This document shows positions 35,263 to 47,494 of a DNA stretch of 64,000 nt, one piece after another. Numbering within the stretch: position 1 is the stretch's first letter; each line of letters begins with the position of its first letter. Location: the NCBI GenBank assembly GCA_037043455.1, contig JAWPHD010001285.1:182001-246000 (forward strand), in the 5' to 3' direction. Both the position numbers and the translations under genes were made by a program. The DNA comes from Cyrtodaria siliqua (taxonomy: Eukaryota > Mollusca > Bivalvia > Adapedonta > Hiatellidae). The notes beneath the pieces were generated by a model. That model searched no databases, had not been told where the DNA came from, and was given only the letters and a program-made list of their open reading frames with translations.

Positions 35263-37059
35263 GGCATAGTATAAAACCTGGAATGGAATCATGGAATGGA
35301 ATGGAATGAGATTGGAATGATATTGTTTTACAGCATCCATGTCAAAATTAGTAATGACATTTGAGATTAGAAAATCTGACCCTCTTGTTTTTGTTTCTCG
35401 CAAACTCATTACCAATCGGAAAGCTTTAGATACGTAAACTTAAACAATGTTATTGTTGAACAATGTGTTTACTTTATCAAATAGATATATCAATTAAAAA
35501 TTAACCACTAAAACTAGAATAAGCGTTTGTCATAAATACAAGCAGGTGAACACATATTGCTATGATCATGTTGTTGTCTCTGTTAATATGTTTATGTCAG
35601 TGTTTGTGTGTGAGCCCGCGTGCGTGTGTGTATGTGTGTGTGTCTGTGTGTCTGTCTGTCTGTCTGTATGTGATTCGTTACATGGATACCGTTTATATTT
35701 GTATACAATGTTCCTTTACTATACCTCGTCGTGGATTGATTTTCGTGGTATATAAAATCTCTTGATTGTTTATTGGCAGTTCGGCTATATGTATAATAGG
35801 TATAACTCTAACAAATATAGCTTTATAATTATTTTGTACACGGAAAAGGTTTCTTACTGGGATTGCTTTAAGCTTCTATTATTTTAGCTCGACTTTTCTG
35901 AAGGACAGAAAAGAAATTGTTTTAACATATCAGTGACTGTTGATTATATAAATCAAACACAATAATAATATATTCAAATATGTGGTAGATTTACAAAGAA
36001 CATTTGAAACTCAAAATGATAAATTATATTCAAGCAGGTATATTTACATTTCTACTACATATGCCTGCAATAACCTTGTGCGCCTTGTTGCACATCAGTT
36101 CCTAGTGAATATATTATTATTAGTTTTGCTTTATACAATCAACAGTCACTGATATGTGAAAACAATTTCTTTTGAACTATTCTAGTAATTAATTTTAATG
36201 ATTTCTAAAATGTAAGTTATGTAGAAAAAAGGTTTTAAATAAATCAAGTTTGATGCGTGTTCCTTTAAAATAAATTGACCCTGTATGTGCTACATTTCTT
36301 CCATCATATATGAAGTACCTAATATACATAAAAATGAGTGGAGGCTGCTGACATAACTGGGCTAAGCTAATAATACACTGTAACATCAAATACAAGTTTA
36401 AAAGGAGTACATCAGGCTTTTCAAAAGGGTTTAGGGGTCCGACTTAAAATTGACAAATAATGATATATTTTATTTTAAAGCGCCTAAACATAATGAATGA
36501 TCCTAAAAATGACCCCTTAGTTACAAGGAAATTCATTCTGTACAGTAATACGTGCTATCCTAGGTTACGCACCATGGTTAATTTCAGCATTTTATGCCTG
36601 ATTCCGTCCTAGCTATATGGTGTATTCGAAGTTTAAACCTTAACAATATGGTTCGAACATCATATTTTGATGGATACAAGTGTTTTATCATGAATTGGAA
36701 CATTTTTATAGTTTAAGATATTTCCAGAAAAATCCTGATGTACTCCCTTTAATAGGTTAGATGTTAGTATCAGTGAGATTTGTCATTGGATACTTTTATT
36801 TGAAAGAATTGTATTTAGGAAATGTCCGATATATTAGTGTTGTTCCCATGCTTTGCGGATGATTAGATTATCAGCTGTATGGTAATATAAACATATTTCA
36901 CTTGTTTCCGTTTTGTTCCAACTTTCTTCCAGATTTATTCTGTTTTATCCTATAACAGGAAATTAAACCTTGAAATATAATGGAAAGGAATGAGTTTGGA
37001 ATCAAAATATCATTCTATTCCATTCCAATTCCATTCCATTCCAGGTTTTATACTATGCC
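35263..37059. mobile_element. 1.8-kb non-autonomous DNA transposon, 27-bp TIRs, 9-bp TSD
   Basis: The left end begins GGCATAGTATAAAACCTGG. The right end (37033-37059) is its reverse complement over 27 bases without a mismatch, after which both ends continue as imperfect GGAAT repeats. The 9-bp word AAATGTAAC lies directly outside each end (35254-35262 and 37060-37068). No transposase is seen, so it is non-autonomous. A 9-bp duplication with GG-starting ends fits Merlin or Mutator-like families, but this is inference. A fold-back lies inside (35911-36172), and a TG/CTGT-rich tract lies at 35622-35672. Confidence 0.85.
35911..36172. repeat. Fold-back inside the 1.8-kb element
   Basis: 35911-35976 and 36106-36172 are inverted copies with about 66-base arms and only a few mismatches (AAGAAATTGTTTT, ACATATCAGTGACTGTTGAT), around a ~130-base spacer. 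It could be a second, nested MITE or a structural part of the host element. Confidence 0.8.
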
Positions 37060-37068
37060 AAATGTAAC

Positions 37069-40000
37069 AGCCCATTAACTTCATGTTCGTCTCGTTGCTA
37101 TCATATTGCCTTTACCGTGTCATTTCTATCTGGACTTTTTAAGACATACATTTACATTTGCTTCCAATCCTTAGTTTAAACAAATCAAATCATGGTAATC
37201 GTAACATATCAACACTCAAAATATGTGCACCATACGTGTAATACATGGGTGTTATTTGTATTGTGGAAGATCGTTACGATACAAATAACAGATACGATTG
37301 TTATAACAGTAAACAGTTAACAGGAAGTGACGCACACTGAATTATTTTAACTCTCGGAGTTGTTCGTGTCAAACTATAAACTGTGTTGTCATGTGTGTAC
37401 CTTTTATGTTCAATTATGGAAACTCCTAGACACAGGAAAGTCAAACTCAATTGCCCTGTTAAACAATGGATATAAATGGGCATTACAAACATTTTCGGTA
37501 ACATTAGTATGGTTTAATACTTCGTATTTAATGTGAATTACTCCATGTTATACGGATTAAATGACTACCCGTTATCAATATTAAACTTCAGCATTGATGG
37601 CTTATTTCGTTCTGAATATTTAATTCAATAAATAGTTATTTTAAAGTTAAATGAGACATGTAAATGTTAACACATCGTCGAACTTGTATTAGTGGATTTT
37701 ACCCCAAGTAGTGTATACAAAAGGTATGTATATACGTTCATACATTCAATTATAAAATACAGTTCACACATTATTGCAATAATGTAAAGAGCAGAACTAT
37801 TCAAAACATTATATTGTTTAAGCATTAAATTTAGTAATACAGTGACAGGGCCTGTATATGTAATATGTATTGTAACAGTGCGAGATAAGCTGCTTAATTG
37901 TACATACACTTTATCTGTCATTACTTAGTTAAGTCCAGTTCGGATTCGGATGTTTTGGTCCTAATGCATAGTTTCGACATATTTTTCATAATAACGTATC
38001 CTTTGTTCTTTGCTTTGACTAATCAATACATTTAAATATAAAACCGTCCATACTGAAATTTGGCATTTTTTTCTTGAACTATCAAAAACGACTACTTTAG
38101 AGCAATCTTATCATCATTTCATAACTGTCAAGAATGGCGAAGAAATCCTGGCTGAGGTTTTCTTTGGGTGATTATGTATACTAGTTAATTTAAATCCACA
38201 CATGTATACTAAAATAAAAAAGAAAGGCACTAAAGACAATTGTACCTATACTATCGATGTATTATATGTTATATTTAAACGTTTAGTACAGAATAATGTA
38301 TGATGAAAGATGTTGGAAACAGTTAGGAAGACATCATAGTTGGGTTTAAATTTAATTTCAAAGTTCTCTTGCAACTCTTCTGATTTACATACCTCAAATA
38401 AGTTAACCTATCAGTTTCTGATATTGCTTTACATTGAATAAAAGTTAATTACCTAATTTGAAAGGCTAATTTGTTTACGTTTGTAAGTCAGACAAGATGT
38501 AAGAGAAAGTTTAAATGAAATTAAATGTCAAAAATGCCTTTGCTTTTATTTATCCCTGTAATTGTCGTTTGATTTTAATTCGTGTTGTTTTTGTTTGGCT
38601 GTGTTCTCTGAACGCTACATGTTATGTTCGACTGTTATATTTCGGCATTTTTTTGTTAAAGATGGCATGACTCTGTCAATAATGTCTAAATGTACGGAAT
38701 TCAAAAATCTTCCAAAAATCGCATAATAAACAAGCTATATACTAAATATAAACAAAATCCACACAAATATTTATTTTCAACAATCCAGATCAGAAACAAA
38801 CATATGCATAACAAGAAGATGGCAACATCACTTTGTTGATGCCAATAGGCTTTAGCTACCCCAAAAAAGAAACACCAAATAAAGACCCATGGCCAAACCA
38901 TTTTTGCCCAAATTTACTTCCTTTAAACGAACTTTATTCTCCATTTATATAAATGCTACATACAATGAGAGTGTTTTTTTCAAACAATAGTACGTAATTA
39001 TGTTGCCTTTATAACCTATATGAGGCCAACAGATAAACCGCCTAAGTCATTGGTAAATTCATCTTAAGTATTTGAACCTAGCATCATATTTTATGCAGAA
39101 ATATATAACAGTATAAAACCAGAAAAAGTAAAAGTAAAAGTAGAATTCGAAAGCGTTCCCTTTAAACGAACTATGTGACCTTCACAAAAGAGCCATTTTA
39201 TTGCATAGGCATTTACAAGCTCCGTTTACTTTCAGTGTAACAGGAAACGTCAATATTCACTCCTATTGACGTGTAGTGAAGTCATATTGAGTGTGTAAAA
39301 TGGTGAAATTTTCTGTTCATGTCAAAGAAGTATGTCACGTGATGTAAACAATGTTGATTTCATTGTGAAAATTCCCACGAATTACACATTTTTGATGAAA
39401 ATTAAATGTTAAAACCTATTGTTTTGTTCTAATTATTCGTTTTATATTAAAAATGCGTATGCAATAAAAAAAGTTATTAGATTTGTATAGGGATTTTGAT
39501 TTCAATGGCCATATTGGTGCGATGATTTACACAAAACAATATTTTATTAATTATAAGTAGCTGAAATACAGTCAATGTAGGGTAATTTATAAAGCAGTCT
39601 ACTAAGCCTGAATGGGATAACTGAAGCGAGACAAACCTCATTTGCTTGGCTCATTGATCGGTTTGGTCCAACATATAATTTCAACAAACGATAAGACCGT
39701 TGAATACTCTTAGTAAAACTGTCATTCATACTAATATCCAACGACTTACATCATAAGCAAATGCTTCACAAATGCTAAATAATAAAAGCGGAGTGTTTTT
39801 ATATTCTTATTGCTACACAGGCTATGTAAATATACATGTCCTTTTAACGAAAACAAACAGTTCCTAATGTTGCTAGGCTGGGATTATATACTGAAAAGAA
39901 AAAGAAACGCATACTGGGTATTTCCGCTATATATTGCATACTCGAATGGTACAGGGCGACATTAGGCCTGTCCTTTTGATTGAAAGGTCTCCTACATGAC

Positions 40001-41330
40001 AGAACCCTTTCTGTAATTAGTTGTAGCCCCGTTTTATACAAAACACGTTGAGATATATCTGAAATATTACGTCGAATTAGGTGTGTATAATAGTTTAGTA
40101 TAACAAACAATTTAATTATGCGTTTATTTTTCCTTTCAGTTTATGTTTACTTTTTTTGGATATATACAGGTTTTGTTTTAAAGTAGGAGATGGCTATCGA
40201 TTCAGGAATCACGAACATTAGTCAATGTCGCTAGACCAGGAATATGACTTGTACAGGAAAATGGTCAAAGTAACAAAGTCGCTTGGATGAAAACATCTTA
40301 TACACAAATGAAGCAATAGCCATCAAATACGCAACATTCGAATGCATAGAGCTGACCAAATTACCAACAGTGTATCGTAGTGCTACAACATACACACAAC
40401 AAACGAACATATAGTTAGTACCTTAAATTTAACATTTAAATCCATATATGTTCAAGAAACATGTCTGATAAACTCACAAATAAGTATCTAGCGACATAAG
40501 GGCAGATCCGTAGCCAGATTTTAAAAGACACCGAGACAAACCTAGACGGGAGGTCTCTGTGTCTTCCCCCGCATTATTTTTAAAGACATGTTTGAGTTTT
40601 TCGTACTGTTACTGTGTATTTTCAAACTATATACTGTCATGCATAATGTAATATAGGCGGCTTCGTTTCAAATAGATCTAGCTTTTCAGCAGTTGGTTCG
40701 GGGATGACTTCCGCGCATCGCGGTACCTGCCATAAACAGGAGGCTATATAGTGTTATGGAGTTATGATGAAAGCTGTAATTCAGACATGAAAACAGCCGG
40801 ATCTAGATCTATACGCACTTATGTCCACCATAAGGTCTTCTTAGAACGGAGTCAAACAAAATGCAAGAATTAATTGTCATTCTTGCTGTTTAAACAAAGG
40901 CGTAGGAATAGTGGGGGTGTGAGGGTAGGGGGAAGCTTGCAAGATGGGAGTGTGACAGAGTATATGTTGGCCCCCTTCCACTCACCCCAACAATGTTTTT
41001 TTCCAAATTGCGTGTTGAATCCACAAAAATCAAAAATGTGCTTGTGTTCGGAAATGTTAATGTCACCGGGCATAACATTAGCCATTTGACATTGAAAGAT
41101 AGCTGCATTTATTGTGTTCATTAACATGTTGACACGTAACGATCATTATTCACATGTCCCCCACCCTCTCTAAATTAATACAGTTTAGCTTTTTAAATTT
41201 ATTTCAGCCTTCGTGTTTCAATGAAAGCTTTACAGACGTCTTATTTCAGATTTATTTCATTTCTGTCAATAATTCTACATATTTGCTAACTAAAATAACA
41301 CCGAGGCAACTCCAAGGTAGTTGCCTCAGT
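37069..41330. other. Non-coding stretch, no supported gene
   Basis: Four kilobases of AT-rich DNA. Open frames of 60-90 codons lack motifs. 38930-38955 and 39155-39180 share CTTTAAACGAACT. 40895-40995 carries a G/C-rich fragment of the GGCGTAGGAATAG dispersed repeat. Confidence 0.45.
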
Positions 41331-42016
41331 GTGAGCTGCCTCAGTATTTCTCAGTGTGAGCTGCCTCAGTGTGCCTCCGTGTGAGCTGCCTCAGTGTGAG
41401 CTGCCTCAGTGTGCCTCAGTGTGAGCTGCCTCAGTATGCCTCAGTGTGTTTCAGTGTGCCTCAGTGTGCCTCAGTGTGAGCTGCCTCAGTGTGCCTCAGT
41501 ATGAGCTTCCACAGTGTGAGCTTCCTCAGTGTGAACTGCCTCAGTGTGAGCTGCCTCAGTATGCCTCAGTGTGCCTCAGTGTGAGCTTCCTCAGTGTGAA
41601 TTCCTCAGTGTGAGCTTCTTCAGTGTGAGCTGCCTCAGTGTGAACTGCCTCGGTATGCCTCAGTGTGCCTCAGTGTGAGCTTCCTCAGTGTGAGCTGCCT
41701 CAGTATGCCTCAGTGTGCCTCAGTGTGAGCTTCCTCAGTGTGAGCTTCCTCAGCGTGAGCTGCCTCAGTGTGAGGTGCTTCGGTATGCCTCAGTGTACCT
41801 CAGTGTGAGCTGCCTCAGTATGCCTCAGTGTGCCTCCGTGTGCCTCCGTGTGCCTCAGTGTGAGCTGCCTCAGTGTGCCTCAGTGTGAGCTGCCCCAGAG
41901 TGCCACAGTGTGAGCTGCCTCAGTGTGAGCTGCCTCAGTATGCCTCAGTGTGCCTCAGTGTGCCTCAGTGTGAGCTGCCTCAGTGTGCCTCAGTGTGCCT
42001 CAGTGTGAGCTGCCTC
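41331..42016 (+). repeat. GCCTCAGTGT / GAGCTGCCTCAGTGT minisatellite
   Basis: About 685 bases built from two interchangeable units, a 10-mer (GCCTCAGTGT) and a 15-mer (GAGCTGCCTCAGTGT), in irregular order with point variants (CTTCC, ACTGCC, CAGTAT). The shared CCTCAGTGT core suggests growth by slippage or unequal exchange. No coding role is seen. Confidence 0.95.
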
Positions 42017-42140
42017 GAGGTGTGAGCATAAACGAGGTACCTATTATGGGAACACATATTAAATGTATGTGTCTGGAGAGTACATGTTTACTTTAGATCA
42101 ATTTATTTAAGCATGTTTGTGATCGATAAACATTTAAACA

Positions 42141-42430
42141 GCTGACTTAATACAGTCTGGTACCAACTCAGCGTCAAGCCAAAATATAACGTAACTTTAT
42201 TGTGATTAACGACTGACTTAATATAGTCTGGTAACATCCCAGCGTCAGTCTTGCCTTTTTAGTATAGGCTATATTTAGGAAATGAAACAGTAACTAGAAA
42301 GAAGAGAAAATTATTCTTAATGTGAGTACACGGCTGACTTAATATAAGTCTGGTACTAACCCAGCGTCAAGCCATATATAACGTAATTGTGATGTGATTA
42401 CGATTGACAATATAATCTGGTACCAAACCA
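42141..42430 (+). repeat. Four diverged GCTGACTTAATA..AGTCTGGTAC..CAGCGTCAAGCC repeats
   Basis: Copies lie at 42141-42180, 42213-42250, 42333-42373 and (weaker) 42402-42430. The sequence after the word (AAGCC.ATATAACGTAA.TT.TGTGATTA) also repeats. The spacing is about 70, 120 and 70 bases. It adjoins the minisatellite but is unrelated to it in sequence. Confidence 0.75.
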
Positions 42431-43492
42431 GATCTAAAACGTATAGGAACGGGATTTAGTTCCGTTTAAACGACACAATAAATACTTCTCTTGCTAATAA
42501 TATGCACAAGAAAGTGACATTATTAGAGTATACAGTCAGCAGAATGTAACTACCACCTTGGTGAGTTACAAAGACCCAATCCATATGGCAATGATTTTTA
42601 AATTATTATAAATAATATATTGAACTAAAAATGCTATAAAAGGAATAATTTGAAGATTTTATAGCAACTGAAGATAGCCTTCGGGCTGAAAACGTTTATG
42701 CGGCAGGATATTGTTTTCCTGGTAAAATTGGTAAAATAGTTAACCTATATACAGTGCGTATAGACAGACAGAAATATACTTGCATTGTCTGTTACTTGGC
42801 TATATAAATAAAAAATGAATATGAACCTAAGTGTGCATAATGCATAACCAAATAAATTTACAGGGGCACACGTAAAACACTGGGCGTGAGACATACACCC
42901 GCGAGGAATTCCCTAACTAGGCATGGGACACTAACGAGACATTTTGAAACGTCAACTTTGGTCGGACACCCGCACCCTCATGACCAACTGACGTTTTTCA
43001 CTGTAAATGACAACAATTTTGAAATACTTGACAAGTTTTAAAAACCTATATCTCATTTTCTTATTTAGACAATTTTCAGTCGAATGATATATAATAAACA
43101 GTTATTTTCTAAATCAATAAAAAGAACGTTTTTGATACTGAAGAAAAAGTAGTTCCGGCAGTGAAAGAAATAAAACTTTTTTTCACACGTATGAAATACC
43201 ACTTTTATTTCATTGCTAAAATCCACTATTTCACCACTTAGCATAAAATAAATAATTTTATGTCATATTTGTCATACCAAATGCAATATTCGTGATCAAT
43301 GTTCTATTATAACATTTACGAGTAAATGATGAATTGTTCGGTTGAATAGACATTTTTGAATTTCCTCTATATACTCGTTACATTGTTTATTTCTCATTTT
43401 CATTTATCTGTTTTGACCTTAATTAAACAACTTTATTTTCACCTTCAGAAATGGGAATAATGCCCTCTTGTTAAGTTCGGTAAAGTATAAAC
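42431..43492. other. No gene; upstream of the HEPN exon
   Basis: Non-coding AT-rich DNA. A splice-acceptor-like TTTATTTTCACCTTCAG ends at 43448, shortly before the HEPN-type frame. Confidence 0.4.
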
Positions 43493-44144
43493 ATGGCTAC
43501 ATGTCGAACGGAGAAACACTCACGGCTTACTCTAATGATGTCAGGATGGTTGAAATTAATTCGTGCTATTATTAATAAGCACATACATGAGAACTGTCCA
43601 GAGGTTTGGACATTAGATGATGTCCTCGATAATAATAGGGAAGCTATACGTGACACAAAAACAAAAGGGAACCAGCGGAGCCTAAATCCACACTAATTTC
43701 GATTGATGTTCCCTGGACGTAAAAGCACAACGGACATTGAGCAATGGGATATACAAATGCTAAGCTTGGTCCTAGTGCATGTCTGTGGATCAAATATGAA
43801 AACCTATCGAGAAATATTCGACAAGGATATTAAAAAGCTGAGGGAAATATGAAACAAACTGTGTCATGCTGGCAGCCCGGTCATTGCCGATGACTCGTAC
43901 GATACTTATTCCAAACAAATAAAAGACATTATCGAGATATACCTGAAGTATTTAAACGATGACACAGTTTCTATAGAGATGAAAGACTTCCTAATTCGCG
44001 TAGAAAGCGGATCAATGGGACTTGATGAACAAATTAAATTGTTAAAAGATTGGTACGACAGTGACAAACACATTGAAAACGCACTGGTGGAGGTTAATGC
44101 TGGACTTACGGAAGTCAGCGGTGAAATGGATGCATTAAGTGAAG
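43493..44144 (+). pseudogene. HEPN-domain exon (DZIP3-like type) with two in-frame stops
   Basis: One frame runs from ATG 43493 to a donor at 44145 (GAAG|GTCAGT, phase 1), broken by TAA at 43694-43696 and TGA at 43850-43852. Before the first stop: SRLTLMMSGWLKLIRAIINK, PEVWTLDDVLDNN. After it: FPGRKSTTDIEQWDIQMLSL, VLVHVCG, KKLREI-stop-NKLCHAGSPV, then IIEIYLKYL and an acidic helical stretch. The pattern W-D-[IV]-x-x-L, followed by I-x-x-LRE-x-RNxxxH, is that of HEPN domains found in bivalve immune-type proteins. Both stops are one C-to-T change away from CAA and CGA. The TGA stands where the catalytic Arg of the R-x4-H motif is expected. It is a pseudogene unless the stops are read through. 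The HEPN call is mine from the motif. Confidence 0.6.
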
Positions 44145-45210
44145 GTCAGTTAATATTATTATTTGCACTTTGCAGGCAACATGTGCATTAACAAACATTT
44201 ATAGTATATAGCAAACTGCATGAACACGATATTAATGTATAAATATATATTGTATATTCTATACATGTATAGAAACTATTCAAGCTGCTCTTTACGTGTT
44301 AAATTTCTGAAATAATAATGGGTTATATTATACCGCAAATGGGAAAACTCTCTTTAAAAATATAATATATAAAGCTGTTCAAAGATGTTCGTATGAAGGT
44401 GAATGTAAAGTCAGCAAGCATGAAGTTACATAAGTTACGTTTTCTGTATTTATAGACACGTTTAGTGATGTGTTGAGGCCCTAAAACACCTCCCCGCCCT
44501 ACGAATCAGAAGTGATATTACTTACTGGTACTTTGGGATCATCGAACTCAATCACTATGACTAACGTAGATTAACGCTTAAGCCGGTGCTAGGGTGCGTG
44601 AGATGTGTAACATCCTATATTACTTCTCATAAACAGACTCAATCAAATCGAGAATTGTTCGCTGCTTCAGAAGAATCCAATTTTCTGTATTTATTAACAT
44701 CGCAATAGCTTTCGTTCAGTGCCGTATGGCGGCTGTAAAAGGCCCCGTATTATGAATCAGTAGTGAAAAAAAAAAATGTACGTATTTACAACAATTTAAT
44801 TTTCAGTAATTAAATCGAACGTATCAGTTGGCCTAGTTTACTGCATATGCAACTGAAACACATTACGATGTTTTTTTATTCGTATTTGGATTAACATTCA
44901 AAATGCTTCCATATTGACATCCGTCATGAGTGGCGTTACTTGATAATTTAAAAGTTTTACATTTACAAGAAAAAAGTGTATTGCCAGCATAATTATAGTT
45001 ATCATTAGCAGATAGGTTTTAAAATAGCTATGAACCATCAATAAATACCGTATTCCTTAGTAAATAATGTTATGGTTTTAAATAACACTTAAAATTTCAA
45101 TCTTTATTCTTTACAGCCGATTATCATGTCAGTTACAAGTTATTAGTAATATTATTTAATACTTATCGGTTTCCATCAATGTTGAACTGATTCATTGCTT
45201 TATTTTTAGA

Positions 45211-45419
45211 TGATCAGAAAAGGATGATTTTAGATCAGAAAAGGATGATTTTAGATCAGAAAAGAATGATGCGAGAAATACATCTAATAACGTTAATGTT
45301 AGGCAGCGGAAGAGTACCGCTACCAGGAATGTCCTTGTTTTGTCTGTACAATACGGATTCGCATTGCTTAAACAAACTGCAGTCAGAGAACCTCAATTTG
45401 TCTACACAAATGAACACTT
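45211..45419 (+). other. Exon-like segment with a 7-residue repeat
   Basis: After TTTATTTTTAG the frame reads D-DQKRMIL-DQKRMIL-DQKRMMR, a 21-base unit repeated almost exactly three times (45211-45275). The codon phase fits the HEPN exon ending in phase 1 at 44144. After the repeat, REIHLITLMLGSGRVPLPG continues without known motif. It may be a coiled-coil exon of the same gene. 44145-45210 would be intron. Confidence 0.4.
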
Positions 45420-45879
45420 AGAATTATTATACACATGTACAGGATTTATCGTAGTATATAATGTGTTTTATTAAAACTAAGAAGTATAAAATAGGAGGAT
45501 TTTTACATGTGTGTGAAAACTGAGATGCGCTATCTGTCTGCATCTCTGTATATCTTTGGTTATACCTAAATAACATGTGGTCCCCTATTAAATTCTCTAA
45601 CAATAAGAGAGACCATAAGGAACTATATTAATTTACTGCATGGTTACTGAAAATGTTGATTGTATAGTTTGGTCTATTTTATAAATCGTTGAAGAGAAAC
45701 TTTATCTTTCATTTCATTTGCTTCTGAGGTCGCTGTCCCAATATGAGTGTTTAAGTGTTAATGGGATGAAAACCGCAAGTGCAATTGTGTACGCGTGGTG
45801 TCTTACAAATGAAAGATTACACGCAACTTCGATGATTTATACTTTTATTGCTTTCCGGATAATGTTAGTCTCATTTTAC

Positions 45880-46352
45880 ATGAGTGCTGGAACACACCGT
45901 ATAACCGAAAATCGCAAAGTCGGATATGGTTTCAAATCGGTTCTTATTTTAACGCTCTAACGAAACGATAGGCATTATCATGTTACATATAGCTGTGCAT
46001 ATTGATTGATACATTGTATTACAAACACTTAATATGTTATGATATTCAGATATGTATGCAGATTATGTCAATACGTTTCTAGTTAATATTAGTGGAAAGT
46101 ATACGGAAAATGGACGAGTTATTGTCTGTAAACTTACGAAGGTTTACACAATAAGCAACATTTACACAGTTTCAAACCAAAACTCGACCCTTTGCGCATA
46201 GTTCTATTTGTTTCCACATTACCGAATAAATCTATAACCTTATCGTCTATGAGTGTGAAATTTCAAGGTTCCACACCTAGTAGTAAAGGATCTATAAGCA
46301 TTTATTTGAACGAGATGAAGGAAATTTGGAAGTCGTTGCTGTCGGTAAGTAT
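45880..46352 (+). repeat. Inverted duplication, left arm, with exon-like pieces
   Basis: Blocks here are the reverse complement of blocks in 47495-47925: CCGTATAACCG-AAATC..AAGTCGGATAT-GTTTCAAA, GTAAACTTACGAAGGTTTAC, and AGTAGTAAAGGA followed by TTGAACGAGATGAA. Translations match on both arms: ending (M/I)DELLSVNLRRFTQ-stop, and SSKGSISIYLNEMKEIWKS against SSKGDINISLNEMKELWKT. In this arm the second piece ends in a good donor (GTCG|GTAAGT at 46347). They are probably exons of one gene family, present twice in opposite orientation. Confidence 0.6.
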
Positions 46353-46699
46353 TATAATTAGACAGTCGACAAAGTCGAAACTAGAATGTTGTTAGCATCG
46401 GCATAGTGAAATTGAAAACGTCTCATTTTAATGCGTGGTGTTTTTTATATTTCAAAAGTATTGTCACCAAACTTATTAGTAAACAGTTATTAGTACACAT
46501 AATACTAAATAGCGTTTCACATTGTAGCATGCTGTATTAAAATGTAGGATTCAAATATAGTCATATTAGTATTTTCCAGGTTACGAAATTGCAGCGATGT
46601 TACTGTAAAATTAAAATTTATGGCCGGTAGGCGATAAAAGTTGTGTTAGCAACACTACAAATGCTTGTTCTGTCTTTGTGTCTATATATTTATAATCGC

Positions 46700-46985
46700 G
46701 CGACGGTGACTTAGTAGTAGAGCGCCGCGCATACGGAAGGTCATGGGTTCAATCCCCGGCCGGGTCACACCAAATACTTCATAAGCAAATGGTATGCATT
46801 ACAGCATATAAAGGGTAGTGTGCTAAAGCTGTTCGGCCAGGTGGCAGTATAATATGTGGTTGCTGGGTTATCAGGTCATGTCACGGCGTGGTAGTCCAGG
46901 GTGGCACATTATAAAGTTTAACATTGATCACACTGCTAGAAGTAGACACTGACGTGATATGATTGCAAGTCTGTTCAAAACGACT
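46700..46985 (+). mobile_element. SINE family 2, fullest copy
   Basis: A tRNA-like head (GGTGACTTAGTAGTAGAGCG as A-box region, GGGTTCAATCCCCGG as B box) is followed by the body TATAAAGGGTAG, GTTCGGCCAGGTGGCAGTATA, GTCACGGCGTGGTAGTCC, CACATTATAAAGTT, CACTGCTAGAAGTAGACACT and the ending GACTTTAAACCAC. The same body is at 12327-12520. It lies between the arms of the inverted duplication. Confidence 0.75.
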
Positions 46986-47494
46986 TTAAACCACAATACA
47001 CACATGCACGCAAACACGCACACCACGCATTCAATCATATATTCACATACACGCGCATGTATCTTTTTTTTTTATTTTTTTTTTTCTATCTTTCCAGAAA
47101 GAAAAATGTTCATCTGCTATAACTGCTCGTTTTTTTTCCCGTTTTTTTTGGCATTTTGAAAAGCACACACAAACGTAAATATAAATCCAGTCCATACTTA
47201 TTAAAAGGGACACATCATTGATATCATAGGACATTGGCTAAAACGAAATTTAATTTTTAGTCATTGACTGTGTTGTAAGAAAACTCTGAGTAGAGATTGC
47301 AATGTTACATATCACCCTTCAAGTATGAATGATGATCAAAACACGTTGTAGACTCCGTTTACTAGAATGTGCAATATTTTGAAAAGTATCTAAAATGTCA
47401 AAAACAATATGTTAATATTCAATAGCTATCATTAAAGTGATATCCCGATATCAACGACTGCCTGATATCTAGTAAACCGACTTTAACGACATCC
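46986..47494. other. No gene; T-runs
   Basis: Spacer of the inverted duplication, with a short CA/CACG run (46998-47030) and T-rich runs (47064-47085). Confidence 0.4.

Noticed and set aside
35546..35765. Cys/Val-rich open frames
   Set aside because: They come from a TG/CTGT simple repeat inside the 1.8-kb element.
41331..42016. CRISPR-like array
   Set aside because: Units are 10-15 bp without unique spacers, in a eukaryotic genome. It is a minisatellite.
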